Part shown: positions 40,954 to 48,313 of the stretch, one piece after another
Position numbering within the stretch: position 1 is the stretch's first letter
Layout: each line of letters opens with the position of its first letter
NCBI RefSeq assembly: GCF_014203715.1
Contig: NZ_JACHJP010000004.1
Coordinates: forward strand, 496,001-560,000
DNA: 64,000 nt
Reading direction: 5' to 3'
Source: Streptosporangium saharense
Lineage (GTDB): Bacteria; Actinomycetota; Actinomycetes; Streptosporangiales; Streptosporangiaceae
Program-made: the position numbers and the translations under genes
The notes under the pieces: model-generated
What the model saw: only the letters and a program-made list of their open reading frames with translations
Told to the model about the DNA's origin: nothing
Database searches by the model: none

Positions 40954-41601
40954 ATGCAGCAGCTTGCGCTCTTTGACCTCGACAACACCCTTGTGAACTT
41001 GGATAAAGCCTTTGCGGTGTGGGTAATCGAATTCGCCGATCTACATGGATTGGGCTATGAAGCGGTTGATCTGATGATGTCGCTAGACCGGGCAGGCTAT
41101 CCCCATCGTGAGGTGTTCTTCGCCAAGATTCGCGAACACTTCGCTCTGCCTGAACCGGCCGGAGAGCTGTGGAGACAGTACCGCCAGCGCATGCCGTACC
41201 TCGTTCGCTGCCAACCTGAAGTCAAGGACGGCCTTATTCGACTCCGCGCGTCCGGCTGGAAAGTGGCCATCGTTACTAACGGGACAGCAGACAACCAGTT
41301 CGGAAAGATTAACCAAACGGGGCTGTCCGAGATAGTGGATGCTTATGTGCTCTCGGGAATTGAGGGAATTCGCAAGCCCGATCGCAGACTGTTCGAGATC
41401 GCAGCCGAACGGTGCGGCATGAGCCTCTGCGCTGGGGGCGGATGGATGATCGGAGACAACCTTGTAGCCGACATAGCTGGGGGACGCGCAGCAGGTCTCC
41501 GCACGATTTGGATCGACCATGGGAAATGGTCCGACTGCGAACATAGCGCGGACTACGTTTTCACGGACGTACTCCAGGCGATGGAAATTCTGCACGAATA
41601 A
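40954..41601 (+). CDS. HAD-superfamily hydrolase
   Basis: 215 residues. Motif I ALFDLDNTLVNLD, motif II VAIVTNGTADNQ, motif III Lys in IRKPDRRLF, and motif IV GDNLVADIAGG are all present. A C1 helical cap follows motif I, as in the phosphoglycolate-phosphatase class. It likely dephosphorylates a nucleotide or sugar phosphate linked to the kinase genes upstream. No ribosome-binding site is evident; a TAAAGT lies eight bases upstream. Confidence 0.85.
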   Translation: MQQLALFDLDNTLVNLDKAFAVWVIEFADLHGLGYEAVDLMMSLDRAGYPHREVFFAKIREHFALPEPAGELWRQYRQRMPYLVRCQPEVKDGLIRLRASGWKVAIVTNGTADNQFGKINQTGLSEIVDAYVLSGIEGIRKPDRRLFEIAAERCGMSLCAGGGWMIGDNLVADIAGGRAAGLRTIWIDHGKWSDCEHSADYVFTDVLQAMEILHE

Positions 41602-41647
41602 AGTTGAGCGGCGTGACGGCAGCAGAGGTCTGGCGTACGGTCGAGCT

Positions 41648-41806
41648 ATGGCTAGGAATGATGAGGAGGAAACTCCTCAGCGTCATCGGTGTGGCGCCTG
41701 CTTGGGCGAAGGCGGTAACTGGGAAGACCGCAACGGAACTGGCCCCAAACAGTCCGTGTGGGTGAGGTGCCGCGCTTGCCGCGGCACAGGATGGCAGGAC
41801 ACATGA
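41648..41806 (+). CDS. 52-residue DnaJ-type zinc-finger protein
   Basis: ATG 41648. RCGACLGEGGNW and RCRACRGTGWQ are two CxxCxGxG halves, a complete single zinc finger as in DnaJ central domains. It overlaps the next gene (ATGA at 41803-41806). Pairs of such tiny zinc proteins recur near AICE attachment ends. Confidence 0.7.
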   Translation: MARNDEEETPQRHRCGACLGEGGNWEDRNGTGPKQSVWVRCRACRGTGWQDT

Positions 41807-42111
41807 CCGATCCGCTCACCTGCCCGGAGTGCGAGGGGACCGGCGAGGATCGCAGCCTGCCGGGATACGTACTGAAGTGCATGTGCTGCTATGGGCGCGG
41901 CGTCGTAGGCGGCCCTGACGACCCAGAGGAGAACCCGCTACCGCCGCCGACTACACCACCCCCCGCGTGGAACCATCGCGTCTGGCACGACCCGATGATT
42001 TCCGCCGCCCTGCCGTGCCGCCTCTGCCTCGGGTCAGGCAGGCTCGCCCACGTTGATCAGGTCACTAGGAGCTTGACGACACTGCCCTGCCAGTGCCAGG
42101 CAAGCCGGTAG
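41803..42111 (+). CDS. 102-residue protein with four CxxC zinc motifs
   Basis: TCPECEGTGED, CMCCYGRG, CRLCLGSG and CQC give two DnaJ-like zinc fingers split by a proline-rich linker (NPLPPPTTPPPAWN). Coupled to the previous zinc protein. Last gene before the right attachment site. Confidence 0.65.
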   Translation: MTDPLTCPECEGTGEDRSLPGYVLKCMCCYGRGVVGGPDDPEENPLPPPTTPPPAWNHRVWHDPMISAALPCRLCLGSGRLAHVDQVTRSLTTLPCQCQASR

Positions 42112-42113
42112 CT

Positions 42114-42132
42114 GTGCCGAATACGTGCCGAA
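42114..42132 (+). repeat. right arm copy of the 19-bp double GTGCCGAA repeat
   Basis: Identical to 19234-19252. It lies 74 bp before the right core and just after the stop of the zinc protein gene. Confidence 0.6.
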
Positions 42133-42205
42133 ACCCAAGCCTCTGGGCCTCATATCTGAGCGTTTTCCCTGGTAGGCGGTGTCCTACGAAGGACATGAGG
42201 CTTCC

Positions 42206-42249
42206 ACTACGGATCAGAAGGTTAGGGGTTCGAGTCCTCTCGGCCGCGC
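42206..42249 (+). repeat. attR core (44 bp), 3' half of tRNA-Arg
   Basis: Perfect copy of 19084-19127 without the 5' half of the tRNA, so it is not a functional tRNA gene. It marks the right boundary of the AICE. Confidence 0.92.
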
Positions 42250-42258
42250 AGCAGATCA

Positions 42259-42292
42259 GAGGCCTTCCGGGATCATCCCGGAGGGCCTCTTT
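42259..42292 (+). terminator. terminator hairpin after attR
   Basis: GAGGCC(T)TCCGGGA pairs with TCCCGGA(G)GGCCTC, followed by TTTC. A near copy follows the third att site (44249-44279), which suggests both are left ends of related elements. Confidence 0.75.
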
Positions 42293-42714
42293 CATGTCCG
42301 TACAGCAGCGCAATACAGCAACGCAGCCGCTCACAGACGCGTCCCGCCGCAGCTCGTACCCTCCGAGTCGCCGGCCGCTCTGCTCAGACGCCGCCGAAGC
42401 CCTCCTGCAGACGGCGAACCCAGCCCGCAGGAAAGACTCGTACAAGCCGCTCATTGCTGGTCGCCTGGCAGACCTCGTCCGCCGGGCGAAGCAGGACGTC
42501 GTCCGATCGCCATGGGGCGCTCGAGGTCTGTCGCGGTCGGGGCGATCGAAGAGCCAGGGTTCGTTCTTCACTCCGGCTCACTGGGAAGCGCGGTCGACCG
42601 CGCGCCGCAGTCCGGATGCCCAGCGGCAGGGATCAGGCCGCGTGATCACGCGTCGCTCCGGTGGTGGCGCTCCGTCTCGCGGAGCAGATCCGGTTGCCGC
42701 ATGGCCCTGTGAAC
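42293..42714. other. non-coding stretch after attR
   Basis: About 420 bases of high-GC sequence with no frame that has both a plausible start and protein-like composition. It starts CATGTCCGTACAG like the sequence after the third att site, so it may be the eroded left end of a second integrated element. Confidence 0.45.
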
Positions 42715-43539
42715 CTACTGCAGCACCAAGGGTTGCCCGGGATGACGGTAGTGATGGAGTTCCCAAGGGTCGTGAGCGCTGAAGATCGACACCTGGTCGC
42801 CGTGGCGGCGGAGGAGTTCGCGCAGCCGGGCCTGAATGCCGAGCCTGAGATCGTGGTGAACTTCTGAGCTGGTTTGCACCACGTCCAGGAGCGGGTGAGG
42901 CTGGGGGTCGTCACCGAGTTCCCGGTGGTAGTAGTAGGCGTCACCGCAGTGCAGGAGCCAGCGGTCGCCGTCCTGGACCGCCACTCCGGCGTGGCCGGCG
43001 GTGTGGCCGCCGAGCGGGACCAGGCGGATCTGCGGTGGAAGGCCCTGGGGCTGCAGGGAGGCGAAGCCGAACCAGTCCTCGCCGGGGCCGGTGGGATAGG
43101 TCACCCAGTTCGGGTGGTGCGCCCAGTGGGCCGGGCGGTAGCGGAAGCTGGGCGCCTGGCTGGTCGCGGCTTCGAGTTCGGCCGCCAGGACGTGGACCTG
43201 GGCGGTGGGGAAGTCGGGCAGGCCACCGCAGTGGTCCACATCGAGGTGCGTCACGATGATGTGGCGTACGTCGCCGGGGTCATACCCCAGCCGGGCGATC
43301 TGGCGTATGGCGGTTTCCTGCTCGTCCAGCAGGGGCTGGGCCATCTCGACCCAGTCGGCGCCGAGGGTATGGCTGGGGTCGCTTACATCGTCCAGGCCGA
43401 GACCGGTTTCGATGAGGACCAGTCCTGCGGAGTCGGTCTCGACCAGCAGGCAGTGGTTGACGGCGTGCGCGGGGGCCGGGCCCGGGTAGGTGGCTTCGAT
43501 CTGCCGTACGGACCCGCAGTTGAGGTGATGGATCTGCAT
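42715..43539 (-). CDS. metallo-beta-lactamase-fold hydrolase (lactonase-like)
   Basis: 274 residues from ATG 43539. VTHLDVDHCGG is the HxHxDH-type zinc motif with Leu-Asp in place of the first His pair (H-x-D-x-D-H). GGHTAGHAG, a HCGDA segment and a final FSAHDPW supply further ligands. The pattern resembles N-acyl homoserine lactonases such as AttM/AiiA. It is divergent from a MerR regulator and likely under its control. Confidence 0.82.
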   Translation of the reverse strand: MQIHHLNCGSVRQIEATYPGPAPAHAVNHCLLVETDSAGLVLIETGLGLDDVSDPSHTLGADWVEMAQPLLDEQETAIRQIARLGYDPGDVRHIIVTHLDVDHCGGLPDFPTAQVHVLAAELEAATSQAPSFRYRPAHWAHHPNWVTYPTGPGEDWFGFASLQPQGLPPQIRLVPLGGHTAGHAGVAVQDGDRWLLHCGDAYYYHRELGDDPQPHPLLDVVQTSSEVHHDLRLGIQARLRELLRRHGDQVSIFSAHDPWELHHYRHPGQPLVLQ

Positions 43540-43556
43540 GGCGGCTAGCCTGCTAG

Positions 43557-43572
43557 TTGAAGCGTGGTTCAA
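43557..43572. promoter_or_regulatory. TTGAA-N6-TTCAA palindrome, probable MerR site
   Basis: TTGAA (43557-43561) and TTCAA (43568-43572) lie 11 bases before the MerR ATG and 17 bases before the divergent metallo-hydrolase start. MerR regulators bind such dyads between the -35 and -10 of the promoter they control. Confidence 0.5.
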
Positions 43573-43583
43573 GTCAAGGAGGC

Positions 43584-44018
43584 ATGGTGGGCGAGCAACT
43601 GCTGGACATCGCAGAGGTAGCCAAGCGCTCCGGACTGACGGCGTCGGCGCTGCGGTTCTACGAGAAGCGGGGCCTCGTCGCCCCGGCGGGCCGCAACGGG
43701 TTGCGCCGGACCTACCACTCCGAGGTCCTCGATCACCTCGCCTTCATCACCTGCGCACGCGGCGCCGGGTTCACCATCGCCGAGATCGCCAGATTCCTGC
43801 GGGCAACCCCCGGCGACCTGGAGCTACGCACCCGCATGATCGGCAAGGCCGAGGAACTGGAGGAAGACATCGTCCGCCTGATCCGCATGCGCGACGGCCT
43901 CCGCCACGCCTCGACCTGCACGCACGAGCCGCTCGTGGAGTGTCACGACTTCAAGCGCACCTTCCAACCCGGCACCCCTCCCGGCCCCCTGGGACCAGTC
44001 CCTGTAGACCAGGCTTGA
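43584..44018 (+). CDS. MerR-family transcriptional regulator
   Basis: 144 residues; AAGGAGG precedes ATG 43584 and GTG 43587. LLDIAEVAKRSGLTASALRFYEKRGLV is the MerR winged helix, followed by a coiled dimer helix. The C-terminus has STCTHEPLVECHDF with two cysteines and a histidine that could bind metal or sense redox. It is divergent from the lactonase-like gene. This pair lies between two attachment sites. Confidence 0.85.
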   Translation: MVGEQLLDIAEVAKRSGLTASALRFYEKRGLVAPAGRNGLRRTYHSEVLDHLAFITCARGAGFTIAEIARFLRATPGDLELRTRMIGKAEELEEDIVRLIRMRDGLRHASTCTHEPLVECHDFKRTFQPGTPPGPLGPVPVDQA

Positions 44019-44191
44019 TCCCGATGCGCCCTGTTCTTGCGGTGAAGGCTCCCTGCTATGCGGGCCAGAGCCCCTGGTCGCCCTTCCTGGCGTGGGAAGC
44101 CACCCTGGGATCCGTACGGACCTGAACAGCCGGAGTCCTGAGGAGCAGCCCGGCGAATGGCTCTGAACGATCCCGGTCATCGTTTGGGGAC

Positions 44192-44230
44192 CTACGGATC
44201 AGAAGGTCAGGGGTGCGAGTCCTCTCGGCC
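44192..44230 (+). repeat. third att-like copy of the tRNA-Arg 3' end (2 mismatches)
   Basis: 39 bases match tRNA-Arg from the anticodon loop to the acceptor, with T-to-C at 44208 and T-to-G at 44215. The 3' side continues GGCCACGT rather than GGCCGCGC. A terminator like that after attR follows. It is the probable left end of another element whose integrase gene starts 68 bases away. Confidence 0.8.
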
Positions 44231-44248
44231 ACGTAGCAGGTCAGAAGC

Positions 44249-44279
44249 CCTCCAGGATCATCCCGGAGGGCCTCTTTCA
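44249..44279 (+). terminator. terminator hairpin after the third att site
   Basis: AGCCCTCCAGGATCATCCCGG AGGGC followed by CTCTTTC is nearly the same hairpin as 42259-42292, with several changes on one arm. It lies 19 bases after the att core. Confidence 0.6.
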
Positions 44280-44298
44280 TGTCCGTACAGAAACGGGT

Positions 44299-45446
44299 TC
44301 AGCCGTCACCGTCCAACTGGCTGTTCAGCCGGCCGAGCGCCTTGCGCGTCTCGGGCGACGGGATCTGCGTGTAGACGTCCATGGTCATCGAGATCTGCGA
44401 GTGCCGCAGGCCGCGCATTGCGACGAGAGGATGAACGTCGAGGGCGGCCAGGAGCGAGGCGCAGGTGTGCCGGGTGTCGTGGACACGGATCGTCGGCACG
44501 CCCGCCCGGCGGCAGTGCGCCTCGAAGGCCCGGTTGAAGTTGCGCGGCTCGATCGGTGTGCCGTTCCGCGTGGTGAAGACGAGATCGGAGTCCTGCCACT
44601 TCTCCTCGGTAGCTTTGCGGCGTCCTCCTGGACGTGCTGACGGTGCTTGAGCGCGGTGACGCACAGACCGAGGAGTGGCAGCGACGCCGTCGAGTCGTCG
44701 GTCTTGGTCGTCTCCCGGTGAAGAAGCTGTCCACGGACCCGGTTGAGTTGACGGGAGATCCACAGCTGCTCGCCACCGAGGTCGACACAGTCCCAGGCCA
44801 GCCCGAGCACCTCACCACGCCGCAGGCCCAAGACGAGGATCAGCACGTAGGCGGCGTAGAGCGGGTCGTCGATCGCCCGCAGGTGTTCGAGGAACCGTCG
44901 TGCCTCGTCGACGCCCCACACCACGCGCTGTCGCTTCTTCTTCGTCTTGCCGGCGGCGGGCAGGGTGGTCAGCGCCGCGACGTTCTTGGAGATCAGTTCC
45001 TCCCGTACGGCGTTGCCGAGCGCAGAGCGCAGGACACGGCGGATGCCCGCGATGGTGCTCCGGGCGGGGTACCCCCTGCAGCACTTCCCGACGGCGCAGC
45101 ACCGGCGCTTGTTCTCCGGGCGCCGGTGGTCCTTCTTCTGGTCACAGCAGGTGCACAGAGTCGGCAGTGTGTTGAGCCAGATCTGTACGTCGCGGACCGT
45201 GAGCTTGTCGAGGCGCTTCTTGCCCAAACTGGGGATGATGTAGAGGCGGACCAGCGGTTCGTAGGCCACATAGGTCGTCGGCTCCCGGTTGGGTTCGATC
45301 ACCTCGGCGAGCCAGCGCGTCAGGTAGGCGGCAAGGGCGGGGTGCTTGGTCGGCACCGGCCCCTTGCGCGCCATCTCGTGGAGCTTGAGCCACTTCTCGT
45401 GGGTCTCCTCACGGGTCTTGCGCCGGTCGCAGCCAGCACCGCCCAC
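44299..45446 (-). pseudogene. tyrosine integrase, 5'-truncated and frameshifted
   Basis: The frame 44385-45446 carries a core-binding domain (RKTREETHEKWLKLHEMARK, LTRWLAEVIEPNREPTTYVA, VRDVQIWLNTL) and the start of the catalytic domain (GLRRGEVLGLAWDCVDLGG). Near 44615 the protein moves to the frame ending at 44299 with the RHTCASLLAALDVHP, MRGLRHSQISMTMDVYTQI catalytic end. A missing base in GCAAAG explains the shift. The N-terminal arm-binding part is absent upstream of 45446. So it is a relic next to the third att site. Confidence 0.82.
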
Positions 45447-45857
45447 GCGCCAACTACCGCAAGGCGAGCCATTCCAGACCCGGTGGCTTCACTGGAGATT
45501 ACTGAAGGAGCTCGTCTCCCTCGCGTTGGCCTCGGCCGGAACACCAATGGAAGGGTATGTCGCTGGTTACGATGAGCAGCCGAGAACCATCAAAATGTCA
45601 CATTCACAGCAGAACATGGTCGGGACAGCCTCTGAACGGACATGAGACTGCCGCTCCCGGTAGGGGTATGGGAGTCGATCGGAGATTGTTCAGCCAGGTC
45701 ACATGTGTACGTTAAAACGGTGACGTGCATACGCTAGAGTGATCCACGTAACCGTGCTCGCGCAGCCAAGATTGGCCGGTTCATTGGGGGATCGACCAAT
45801 GTCCGGTTTGGGTGGTTGATCCCTTCGACTGTGAACCCAACCGGGGAGGGATGCCCT
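45447..45857. other. non-coding stretch upstream of the 39-residue peptide
   Basis: About 410 bases with no plausible gene. A leader-like hairpin lies near its end: CCGGTTTGGGT (45802-45812) against ACCCAACCGG (45835-45844) with a one-base bulge, just before the GGGGAGGG ribosome-binding site of the peptide at 45858. Confidence 0.45.
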
Positions 45858-45977
45858 ATGGCTGCTCGAAAGCGGCGCCGCCGAAAGCTGCCCGCCCTTC
45901 CTGAGTGGGGGTCGCACGTAGCGAGAGCGATCCTCATCGCAGTGGACTGGTTCGTGAACGGCGGCGGGTCCAAGTAG
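45858..45977 (+). CDS. 39-residue basic peptide with a hydrophobic helix
   Basis: ATG 45858 follows GGGGAGGG (45843-45850) at ideal spacing. MAARKRRRRKLPALPEWGS is very basic; HVARAILIAVDWFVNGGGSK has one amphipathic or membrane-length helix. The stop TAG is embedded in a perfect 32-bp palindrome (45966-45997), and a G/C hairpin plus T-rich tract (46011-46050) follows. Small basic-plus-helix peptides of this sort can be toxins or regulators; function unknown. Confidence 0.6.
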   Translation: MAARKRRRRKLPALPEWGSHVARAILIAVDWFVNGGGSK

Positions 45978-45997
45978 ACGTACGTCTACTTGGACCC
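45966..45997. repeat. perfect 32-bp palindrome across the stop of the peptide gene
   Basis: GGGTCCAAGTAGACGT followed by its exact reverse complement with no spacer. It covers the last codons and stop of the 39-residue ORF. A terminator-like hairpin GCCCCCG/CGGGGGC lies 15 bases further on. Confidence 0.7.
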
Positions 45998-46010
45998 GAG
46001 GATCCAGCAG

Positions 46011-46050
46011 GGGCCCCCGTCAGGTTTGACGGCCAACGTCGGGGGCTTCT
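46011..46050 (+). terminator. probable terminator of the 39-residue peptide gene
   Basis: GCCCCCG pairs with CGGGGGC around a structured loop containing GTCAGGTTTGAC, followed by TTCTTGTTG. The T tract is interrupted. Confidence 0.55.
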
Positions 46051-46453
46051 TGTTGTATCTCTACTGTACGGAGTTTGTATAGCGCTTAGTACACGGGGTC
46101 AACTACTCACAGGAGTATCTTGCATCTGGACTCCTTCTCCCAGACTGGATGTCCACACGATGCCGTAACGATCGCCGAGGTGGCTGAGCGGCATAGACGG
46201 CTGGGGCGATCGGCTGCCGCGGCCCTCCTCCGTCGGGTCTTGCCATCGGATGGCCACGATCCAGGAGCGTTTTTTATCTTGAGTAGCGATTCTCTTCGAC
46301 GAGCTGCATGACGACGATGGCCTGGGCGATCGTCGTGGCGCGGTACGGGCAGCAACGGAGTCGGACCCGCACCTTCAGGCCTTCAGGGTTGCGGCTACGC
46401 ATTCCCTTGATGGCCGGATGCAGGGGTGAGAGCGAACGTTGCCTGATGCGGCA
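46051..46453. other. mostly non-coding; one weak short frame
   Basis: A frame from 46120 to 46311 gives about 63 residues including TIAEVAERHRRLGRSAAAAL, which could be a helix-turn-helix relic, but there is no clear start or ribosome-binding site. Nothing else convincing. Confidence 0.35.
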
Positions 46454-46954
46454 CTAGAGTGCAAGAACGCCCGAGAGACGCAAGGTTGGAACGACGCGGG
46501 TGGCGACGGGAGCGGCCTCCCAGTCGGACGCGAAGAGCGCGCACAACTCGTTACGACTGCGTCCGGTCTCGCCCAGGGCCTCGCCCTTGGTGCCGATCTC
46601 GTGCACGCCATGTTCTTTGAGCCCGTAGATCAGCTCTTCGCCGCACGTGTCGAAGAGCTCCCCGAAGTCAAGTTTCTTCTTGAACCGGGGCCAGCCAGCG
46701 GCGTCGGGCATGACCAGATAGACGGACATGTAGAGCATCGAGCGGTCAGCGACACATTCGACACTGGCCCTCCTCTTGCCGAGGAGCAGCGCGAGTTCAC
46801 GCGGAAGCTCGGGCAGTCCGGCCGGCACGCCGAGCACGATGTCTCGCTCCCCGCCCGCCCAGGTCGTGTCGCAGACAGGGAGCCTGATGCCGTCAGGCAG
46901 CACGAGGTCCCAGGTGTGCTGTTGGCCGACGCTTGCCTGATTGCTGACCGTCAC
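46454..46954 (-). CDS. hypothetical protein
   Basis: 166 residues from GTG 46954. It has mixed strands and helices (WDLVLPDGIRLPVCDTTWAG; LPELPRELALLLGKRRASVE; YGLKEHGVHEIGTKGEALGE) and four cysteines. Third-position GC is high, as in real genes nearby. No motif recognised. It stands alone between integrase relic and defence cassette. Confidence 0.5.
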   Translation of the reverse strand: MTVSNQASVGQQHTWDLVLPDGIRLPVCDTTWAGGERDIVLGVPAGLPELPRELALLLGKRRASVECVADRSMLYMSVYLVMPDAAGWPRFKKKLDFGELFDTCGEELIYGLKEHGVHEIGTKGEALGETGRSRNELCALFASDWEAAPVATRVVPTLRLSGVLAL

Positions 46955-47340
46955 CCCTGAACTGTGACCGTCTGTCCTGAGTTCTCAAGCTTCAGACCTT
47001 CCCCAAGATCAACAGTCATACTCCCCGCCCCTTCTGCTATAGGCCGTTCAAAGCATGGCCGATATGACCGATAAGTCTAGGTTTGCCCCGAAGATCAATA
47101 GGCGGTGAGACTACACCCCTCGTAGATCAAGAAGCCCCGTGAGACACATGAGACGGGTGCGGTGCCGTGGTGATTGAGAGGGCGAAGCGCCGCCAGAAAA
47201 GTCAGTGTGGTGCTGTACTCTCACGTGTAGCTGATGCTCCCGTGGACCGGATGGCCGGGGGAGCCAAAGGAACAGCGCTGATAACTGAATGCGGGCCGGG
47301 CGAGCCAAAGGAGCCGCCGGGCACCAGAGAGGAATCCCCC
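46955..47340. other. non-coding region before the defence cassette
   Basis: 386 bases with moderate GC and no supportable frame. GAGCCAAAGGA occurs twice (47257 and 47300) just before the ribosome-binding site of the next gene, perhaps part of its leader or operator. Confidence 0.4.
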
Positions 47341-47856
47341 ATGGTTGCTACGTCCATGGACGCACGTTGGGCTGTCGTGGCTAAGCTGCAGAACGATCTC
47401 GCGCGCGTCAACCCCGGATCGGACCGGGAGCAGATCATCGAGCGAGCGATTGATCTTGCTCTTAGTGAAAGCCGTACGCAGCAGAACCCCGACCACCTCT
47501 ACCGGGACGTTCTCCGTAACGCGAAGTACACCTTCTACCGCTCCAAGCAGCGCGGACAGACCGCCTGGGCCCGCTACAACGGCCAGTTCGACATCTCCTT
47601 CGCCGAGGAAGGCGTCGACGTCACAGAGCATGGAGCCACGGTCGAAGAAGAGGCGGAAGGCGGCAACCTGCTGCGGTATCTGAGGATGGCCGCAAACCAG
47701 CTCGGCAGTGTTGGCGTGGCCTTCCTGGAGCACCTCGCCAACGGCAAACGGCCCGCCGAAGCCGCCCTCGCTGTAGGAATCTCCCGGGCCACCGCTTACC
47801 GCAACATCGCGGCCCTCCGAAAGCACGTAGACGCCTGGACCGGGGAAGCAGCCTAA
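47341..47856 (+). CDS. sigma-70-like/HTH DNA-binding protein of the defence cassette
   Basis: 171 residues from ATG 47341 with GAGAGGA seven bases upstream. An N-terminal helical part includes DHLYRDVLRNAKYTFYRSKQ, similar to sigma region 2. The C-terminus is a region-4-like helix-turn-helix (RPAEAALAVGISRATAYRNI AALRKH). It may regulate this cassette. The reading runs into the GIY-YIG gene within 5 bases. Confidence 0.65.
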   Translation: MVATSMDARWAVVAKLQNDLARVNPGSDREQIIERAIDLALSESRTQQNPDHLYRDVLRNAKYTFYRSKQRGQTAWARYNGQFDISFAEEGVDVTEHGATVEEEAEGGNLLRYLRMAANQLGSVGVAFLEHLANGKRPAEAALAVGISRATAYRNIAALRKHVDAWTGEAA

Positions 47857-47861
47857 ACCTT

Positions 47862-48272
47862 ATGTCTGCACTTCTCGAAGATGGAGTCGTGCGACTGCAC
47901 AGCGTCTCCATCAAACGCTTCGTATTCCGCCTTACCCCACCTGCGATTAGAGCGATGATGCCGGAACGATGCATCGGTGTATACATCCTGTTCCGAAACG
48001 ACACCCCTATCTACGTCGGCCGCTCTGATCACTGCCTCCGTCGAAGGTTGTCCACCCACAACCACCTACAGGAAGCCACCCATGTGGCCTGGGAGTTTAC
48101 CCCTACGGTGCAGCAGGCGTACGTCCTCGAAGCCCATCTCTTCCATCAGCACCGCGATCACTTGATCAACAAGATCCATCCGGCTTTGCCCGAGGGATCT
48201 TCCATCAGCTGCCCGTTCTGCGTACGCAACACCAAACAGGCGCTCGCTAGAGCGTTCAACCGCGTCGCATAG
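47862..48272 (+). CDS. GIY-YIG nuclease-domain protein
   Basis: 136 residues. CIGVYILFRNDTPIYVGRSD followed by HCLRRRLSTHNHL matches the GIY-YIG core (here GVY...YVG) with the catalytic Arg/Leu segment. YVLEAHLFHQHRDHLINKIHP supplies the conserved Glu and Asn helix. CPFCVR near the end may be a zinc knuckle. Members are endonucleases or repair nucleases. It sits between a regulator and a MORC-like ATPase. Confidence 0.78.
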   Translation: MSALLEDGVVRLHSVSIKRFVFRLTPPAIRAMMPERCIGVYILFRNDTPIYVGRSDHCLRRRLSTHNHLQEATHVAWEFTPTVQQAYVLEAHLFHQHRDHLINKIHPALPEGSSISCPFCVRNTKQALARAFNRVA

Positions 48273-48313
48273 AGCTACAGAAAATACCGCCAAAAATGTC
48301 AGAGGAGAAGGAA

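Larger units (their letters stand above)
19084..42249. mobile_element. actinomycete integrative and conjugative element (AICE) in tRNA-Arg
   Basis: The element runs between two perfect 44-bp copies of the tRNA-Arg 3' end (19084-19127 and 42206-42249). It carries the full AICE kit: tyrosine integrase with overlapping excisionase gene, a replication pair (Rep/helicase plus prim-pol), an FtsK/TraB DNA pump, spread-type membrane proteins and a GntR regulator. An iteron region (22812-23040) and a candidate transfer locus (28885-29051) are present. The left end is interrupted by an IS481-type element. The core genes are intact, so excision and transfer look possible. Confidence 0.9.

Noticed and set aside
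42206..42249. A second tRNA-Arg gene at the right end of the AICE
   Set aside because: Only the 3' half is present. The acceptor 5' half and D-arm are missing, so it is an attachment core.
42290..42650. A remnant integrase after attR, as at the third att site
   Set aside because: No integrase motifs could be found in any frame; only the terminator and about 20 bases after it match the other element end.
44192..44230. A third tRNA gene
   Set aside because: Again only the 3' part, with two base changes including one in the T-loop; it is an att relic.
46120..46311. A short plus-strand gene of about 63 residues
   Set aside because: The start would be TTG without a ribosome-binding site, and the helix-turn-helix resemblance is weak, so I list it only as a weak frame in a gap.
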